DNA of 8,745 bases from DATDCY01 sp964513745. Lineage in GTDB: Bacteria > JAUVQV01 > DATDCY01. The stretch spans positions 1-8,745 of the forward strand of contig CAZEOK010000120.1 in assembly GCA_964513745.1 (NCBI GenBank). Direction: 5' to 3'. Shown here in pieces: positions 6,309 through 8,745 of this stretch. The translations under genes were made by a program, and so were the position numbers. The number at the start of each line of letters is the position of its first letter. Position 1 is the stretch's first letter. The notes below the pieces were generated by a model. That model searched no databases and was not told the origin of the DNA. It was given only the letters and a program-made list of their open reading frames with translations.

Positions 6309-6324
6309 AGAAAGGTAGTGAATC

Positions 6325-7095
6325 ATGAAGAAACTGCTGCTTTCCGGAATCACTGCATTCGCGCTTGTTGCCGCTGGCACGGCGCATGCGGCGAACGCGG
6401 GTTTGAGCCTCGACGGCAACACCGGAGTTGCGCGGACCCCTCTGGCCATGACTCTTGCCCCGATGACCCTCGCGGTGGCTGCCGACTACGTCGGCTCCGA
6501 CGAGATCTTCATCCCGGCCCGCGTCGAGTTGGGCGTGATCGACGGCCTCGAGCTCGGCGGCAAGTACTGGTGGACGGACACCGACGCGGAAATCAAGGTC
6601 TGGGGTGTGAACGCGAAGTACGTCCTTCCCCTCGATCTCGTCGAAAACCTCGGCATCGCCGTCGGCGGCGGGTACAACACCACGACCTTTAAAGTGGGCG
6701 ATGACGTCACGGATTTCAACATCTACGGTGTCGCGAGCTACACCGCCATGTTGGGCGAAATGGCCCTGATTCCCTCCGTCGGTGTCTCCTACATTTCGCA
6801 GGATGCCGGTGGCGACAGCGACACTGAGACCGGCGCTCAGTTCTTTGGGAGCCTCGTGGCTATGGTGCTGCCGAACCTTGCGATCGGCGGCGAGATCCAG
6901 GCCAAGTCCACGAACAGTGACATGAACAACCCCGACCTGGACCCCAATATGTGGTTTGGCGCTCGCTTCATGCCGATGGACACCTTGACGATCCAGGCCG
7001 GCGTGATCAACAACGCCAACATGACCAACGACGGTGACCCGGCGGACTGGGTTTTCCACGCCGGCTTGCAGTACGCCTTGAGCTTCGGCGACTAG
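6325..7095 (+). CDS. Outer-membrane beta-barrel protein, family unassigned
   Basis: The 256-residue product begins with a clear Sec signal peptide: MKK, a hydrophobic stretch LLLSGITAFALVAAG, and a cut after AHA22 (or ANA25). The mature part opens with SLDGNTGVARTP, reminiscent of the 'glycine...TP' openings of several barrel families. It then alternates short strands such as LELGGKYWW, LGIAVGGGYN and LIPSVGVSYIS with Asp/Asn-rich loops (around residues 157-166, 193-205 and 231-240), as expected for extracellular loops. The chain ends with the strand HAGLQYALSFGD. The size suits an 8-10-strand barrel. ATG 6325 has AAAGG (6311-6315) 9 nt upstream. It has its own promoter and a structured leader, and is followed by a strong terminator, so it is monocistronic. 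Transport versus structural function cannot be told from sequence alone. Confidence 0.85.
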   Translation: MKKLLLSGITAFALVAAGTAHAANAGLSLDGNTGVARTPLAMTLAPMTLAVAADYVGSDEIFIPARVELGVIDGLELGGKYWWTDTDAEIKVWGVNAKYVLPLDLVENLGIAVGGGYNTTTFKVGDDVTDFNIYGVASYTAMLGEMALIPSVGVSYISQDAGGDSDTETGAQFFGSLVAMVLPNLAIGGEIQAKSTNSDMNNPDLDPNMWFGARFMPMDTLTIQAGVINNANMTNDGDPADWVFHAGLQYALSFGD

Positions 7096-7112
7096 TTTTT
7101 CTCCGGACTCAG

Positions 7113-7150
7113 CGGCGCGGGGTGCCTTCCGGCCCTCCGCGCCGTTTTTT
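7113..7150 (+). terminator. Rho-independent terminator after the outer-membrane protein gene
   Basis: CGGCGCGG (7113-7120) pairs perfectly with CCGCGCCG (7137-7144) around a 16-nt loop and is followed directly by six T (7145-7150). It starts 18 nt past the stop codon. There is no matching A-run on its left side, so it acts on the + strand only and shields the convergent methyltransferase gene. Confidence 0.92.
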
Positions 7151-7156
7151 CTTGGA

Positions 7157-7783
7157 CTACGTGCGGCGGGCGAGAGTCTGGACGACCGCGGCGCGACCGG
7201 TGTGGTAGAGCCCCTCCACGACGTCGCGTTCGACTTCACGGCAGATTTCAAGTTCCAACCCCTGCAGGTCCTCGCGCAGCATCTCGAGCGTGTACAGCAT
7301 CTCCAGTTGCTTCGGGCCCCCGGTCCCGTACTGGATCTGACGCGGCGTGAAGGCCTCCAGCACGAAGACGCCTCCGGCGGAAAGTCCTTCTGCGGCGGCG
7401 CGATGGACCTTGCGCCGCAGCGTGGGCGGGAGGTGGGCAAAGATAGCGACGACCCCGGACCAGGTTCCGGGGGTGATCGTGAAAGCCGCGAGGTCGGCGG
7501 CAACCGTCTCGATGTTCACCCCGCGCGTTCCCGCCAGGGCCGTGGCCTTGGCGAGACCCGCCGCCGAGGCGTCGACTGCGGTCACCGCGTAGCCGCGTCC
7601 GGCGAGCCACGCTGCATTGCGCCCCTCTCCCTCGGCGAGACAGAGAACGGGACCTGGCGGTATCCGGTCGGCAACCTCGACGAGGAAGCCGTTCGGTTCG
7701 GTGCCGTACGCGTACGCCGGCTCCGAGTAGCGACGCTCCCAGAACTCGCGCTCGGGGGAGGCGACCTTGTCGGGTGCTGTCAT
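7157..7783 (-). CDS. Class I SAM-dependent methyltransferase, small TehB-like type
   Basis: Using the ATG at 7783 the protein has 208 residues. It begins with FWERRYSEPAYAYGTEPN, the N-terminal signature of a widespread group of small soluble methyltransferases. SAM-binding motif I is VLCLAEGEGRN (46-56), with acidic Asp71 in VTAVDAS after the second strand. AADLAAF, a motif IV-like region near GVVAIFAHLPP, and GGVFVLEAF follow in the Rossmann order. The substrate is not readable; relatives are annotated as tellurite- or thiopurine-type, but that is not proof. A GTG at 7843 would add 20 residues that do not look like the family. A weak extended -10 (TGC-TATGCT, 7842-7834 on the - strand) would also place the transcript start inside that extension, favouring the ATG. 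No good Shine-Dalgarno precedes the ATG. It is convergent with the outer-membrane gene and divergent from sdhC. Confidence 0.88.
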   Translation of the reverse strand: MTAPDKVASPEREFWERRYSEPAYAYGTEPNGFLVEVADRIPPGPVLCLAEGEGRNAAWLAGRGYAVTAVDASAAGLAKATALAGTRGVNIETVAADLAAFTITPGTWSGVVAIFAHLPPTLRRKVHRAAAEGLSAGGVFVLEAFTPRQIQYGTGGPKQLEMLYTLEMLREDLQGLELEICREVERDVVEGLYHTGRAAVVQTLARRT

Positions 7784-7945
7784 CGGAGCAGGGAGATGCT
7801 GATGATGCTTTGCCACCGATCCGCCATCTTCGAAGCATAGCACCGAGCAGCTTGCTCAGAACGGAAATCGGGGCATTTTCGTGGAAATTGCAGGATTTAT
7901 TCCCCTTGACAGGCATCGTCCCCGAGGGTCATTGTTGCCATCGTC
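7784..7945. other. Divergent intergenic region between the methyltransferase and sdhC
   Basis: This 162-bp stretch must drive both genes. It contains the inverted repeat GAGCA-gct-TGCTC (7845-7857), which lies just upstream of the weak -10 candidate for the methyltransferase (AGCATA read on the + strand, 7834-7839) and could be an operator. An AT-richer patch (about 7875-7905) precedes the sdhC -35 element. Confidence 0.35.
7906..7935 (+). promoter_or_regulatory. Candidate sdhC promoter
   Basis: A perfect TTGACA at 7906-7911 is followed after 18 nt by CATTGT (7930-7935, three of six matches). The predicted start near 7942 is only about 4 nt before the sdhC ATG. The -10 match is weak; the -35 match and AT-rich upstream patch carry the call. 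Confidence 0.4.
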
Positions 7946-8611
7946 ATGAGCGTGCTCAAGACGTCGGTCGGCCGGAAGCTTGCGATGGCTCTCACGGGGC
8001 AACTCCTGCTCCTTTTCCTTCTCGGGCACGCCGCCGGCAATACCACCCTCTGGGTCGGGGCGATCAATTCGTACGCCGCGCATCTGCAAGCGTTGCCGCT
8101 GCTGGGCTGGGCCGTTCGTCTCGGGCTCCTCGCCCTGCTTTCACTGCACGTCTGGCAGGGCGTCACGCTGACACTGGAAAATCGGGCGGCCAAGGGTGGG
8201 GGCTACGCGGCAACCTCGTACCGGCGCGCCACGATCGCCTCGCGGACGATGATCTGGACCGGCCTGGCGATCGCCGGTTTCCTGCTCTACCACCTGCTGC
8301 ACTTCACGGTGCAGGTGATCCACCCCGAAGCCGCCGCAGCGACTCACGCGGACGCGCTGGGGCGTCCGGACGTGCACCGGATGCTCGTCGCCGGTTTCGG
8401 CGACACCGGGACCGCGGCGGTCTACCTTGTCGGGATGTTCGCGCTCGCGCTGCACCTGTATCACGGGCTCGCCAGCTCGGTGCAGACCTTCGGGCTCAAC
8501 GGCCCGCGCTCGTTCCCCTGGCTCGAGCGCGGCGGCGCGACGCTGGCGCTGCTCGTCGTCGCAGCCTTCATCGCCATCCCCGCCGGGATTCTCGCCGGTC
8601 TCGTGCGATAG
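7946..8611 (+). CDS. sdhC: Succinate dehydrogenase/fumarate reductase cytochrome b subunit (type B, b558 family)
   Basis: This is the membrane anchor that passes electrons between the SdhAB flavoprotein/iron-sulfur pair and the quinone pool through two b hemes. The 221-residue chain has five predicted membrane helices (about 12-31, 52-77, 100-124, 155-180 and 196-219). Its heme-ligand candidates are His28, His68, His116 or His119, and His170 or His173, placed as in the Bacillus-type diheme SdhC. SVGRKLAMALTG at the N-terminus, TLENRAA, ASRTMIWTG and FGLNGPR are family landmarks. No Shine-Dalgarno lies next to the ATG; GAGGG (7924-7928) is 17 nt away. With a promoter 10-40 nt upstream, this suggests a nearly leaderless message. 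The usual partners sdhA and sdhB do not start within the 134 bases that follow. The direction of the enzyme (succinate oxidation or fumarate reduction) cannot be decided here. Confidence 0.93.
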   Translation: MSVLKTSVGRKLAMALTGQLLLLFLLGHAAGNTTLWVGAINSYAAHLQALPLLGWAVRLGLLALLSLHVWQGVTLTLENRAAKGGGYAATSYRRATIASRTMIWTGLAIAGFLLYHLLHFTVQVIHPEAAAATHADALGRPDVHRMLVAGFGDTGTAAVYLVGMFALALHLYHGLASSVQTFGLNGPRSFPWLERGGATLALLVVAAFIAIPAGILAGLVR

Positions 8612-8667
8612 CCATGAGGATTCTGCGGGAGATTGTCATCGAAAGGGCGGCGGCGGGGCGGTGCCGC

Positions 8668-8740
8668 GCGGTCGCCAGCTGCGCGCTCGACCGCAGCTTG
8701 TCCGGTCCTGCGCTCGAAACGCACAACTCGCCCTGCGGGC
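8668..8740. repeat. Hairpin-rich intergenic stretch, possible truncated palindromic repeat
   Basis: GCGGTCG (8668-8674) pairs perfectly with CGACCGC (8688-8694) around a 13-nt loop, 57 nt after the sdhC stop. A second small hairpin, GCCC-TGC-GGGC (8730-8740), is preceded by GAAACGCACAACT; a matching right arm would lie past the window edge. No T-tract follows either one. The layout suggests a REP-like intergenic element or an sdhC 3'-end structure. Apart from an ATG at 8614 that stays open to the edge without any family resemblance, nothing gene-like is visible in 8612-8745. Confidence 0.3.
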
Positions 8741-8745
8741 TCAGA

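Noticed and set aside
6178..7503. A 441-codon - strand open frame
   Set aside because: It runs antisense across the outer-membrane gene, the terminator and part of the methyltransferase, and no recognisable domain appears in its translation.
7784..7843. GTG at 7843 as the methyltransferase start
   Set aside because: The extra 20 residues are His-rich and unlike the family N-terminus; the FWERRY signature follows the ATG at 7783 directly.
8461..8724. An 87-codon - strand open frame at the right edge
   Set aside because: It is antisense to the end of sdhC with Arg/Pro-rich sequence and no family resemblance.
1..8745. Insertion sequence, CRISPR array, tRNA or rRNA
   Set aside because: No transposase, regularly spaced repeats or tRNA/rRNA signature was seen; the window looks like ordinary chromosomal housekeeping and envelope genes.

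Overview
The window comes from a GC-rich Gram-negative bacterium. Two genes encode proteins with Sec signal peptides and beta-strand-rich bodies, which implies an outer membrane. The last complete gene is a five-helix, type-B (cytochrome b558 family) succinate dehydrogenase membrane anchor. That anchor type and the divergent TrpA/TrpB variants fit a deltaproteobacterial (Desulfobacterota-like) lineage. This placement is inference from protein style, not a search.

Bases 1-4840 hold the distal part of a tryptophan operon on the + strand: the 3' part of a trpG-trpD fusion (cut by the left edge), then trpC, trpF, trpB and trpA. Gaps are 21 and 14 nt, followed by overlaps of 4 bp (trpF/trpB) and 14 bp (trpB/trpA), so one polycistronic, translationally coupled message is likely. 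Together these genes take chorismate-derived anthranilate through phosphoribosyl-anthranilate, CdRP and indole-glycerol phosphate to tryptophan. trpE and the promoter must lie to the left.

Bases 4841-5096 separate the operon from the next gene. They hold an 8-bp inverted repeat fused to a 10-bp palindrome, a GC-rich bulged hairpin that may end the trp transcript, and a perfect TATAAT. Bases 5097-6131 encode an exported, probably beta-barrel protein of unknown function. A strong -35 element (TTGACA) follows, then a leader of about 140 nt with several hairpins enclosed by a closing helix. This looks like a structured, possibly riboswitch-type, leader in front of a second outer-membrane beta-barrel gene (6325-7095), which ends at a textbook intrinsic terminator.

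Convergent to it on the - strand is a small class I SAM-dependent methyltransferase (7157-7783). Divergent from that is sdhC (7946-8611), whose likely promoter lies so close to the ATG that the message may be nearly leaderless. The final 134 bases contain no recognisable gene. They hold hairpins that may be the start of an intergenic repeat; sdhA, the usual next gene, does not begin inside the window.

The tryptophan and succinate dehydrogenase genes are core metabolism. The least explained parts are the structured leader at 6191-6308 and the two unassigned outer-membrane proteins.
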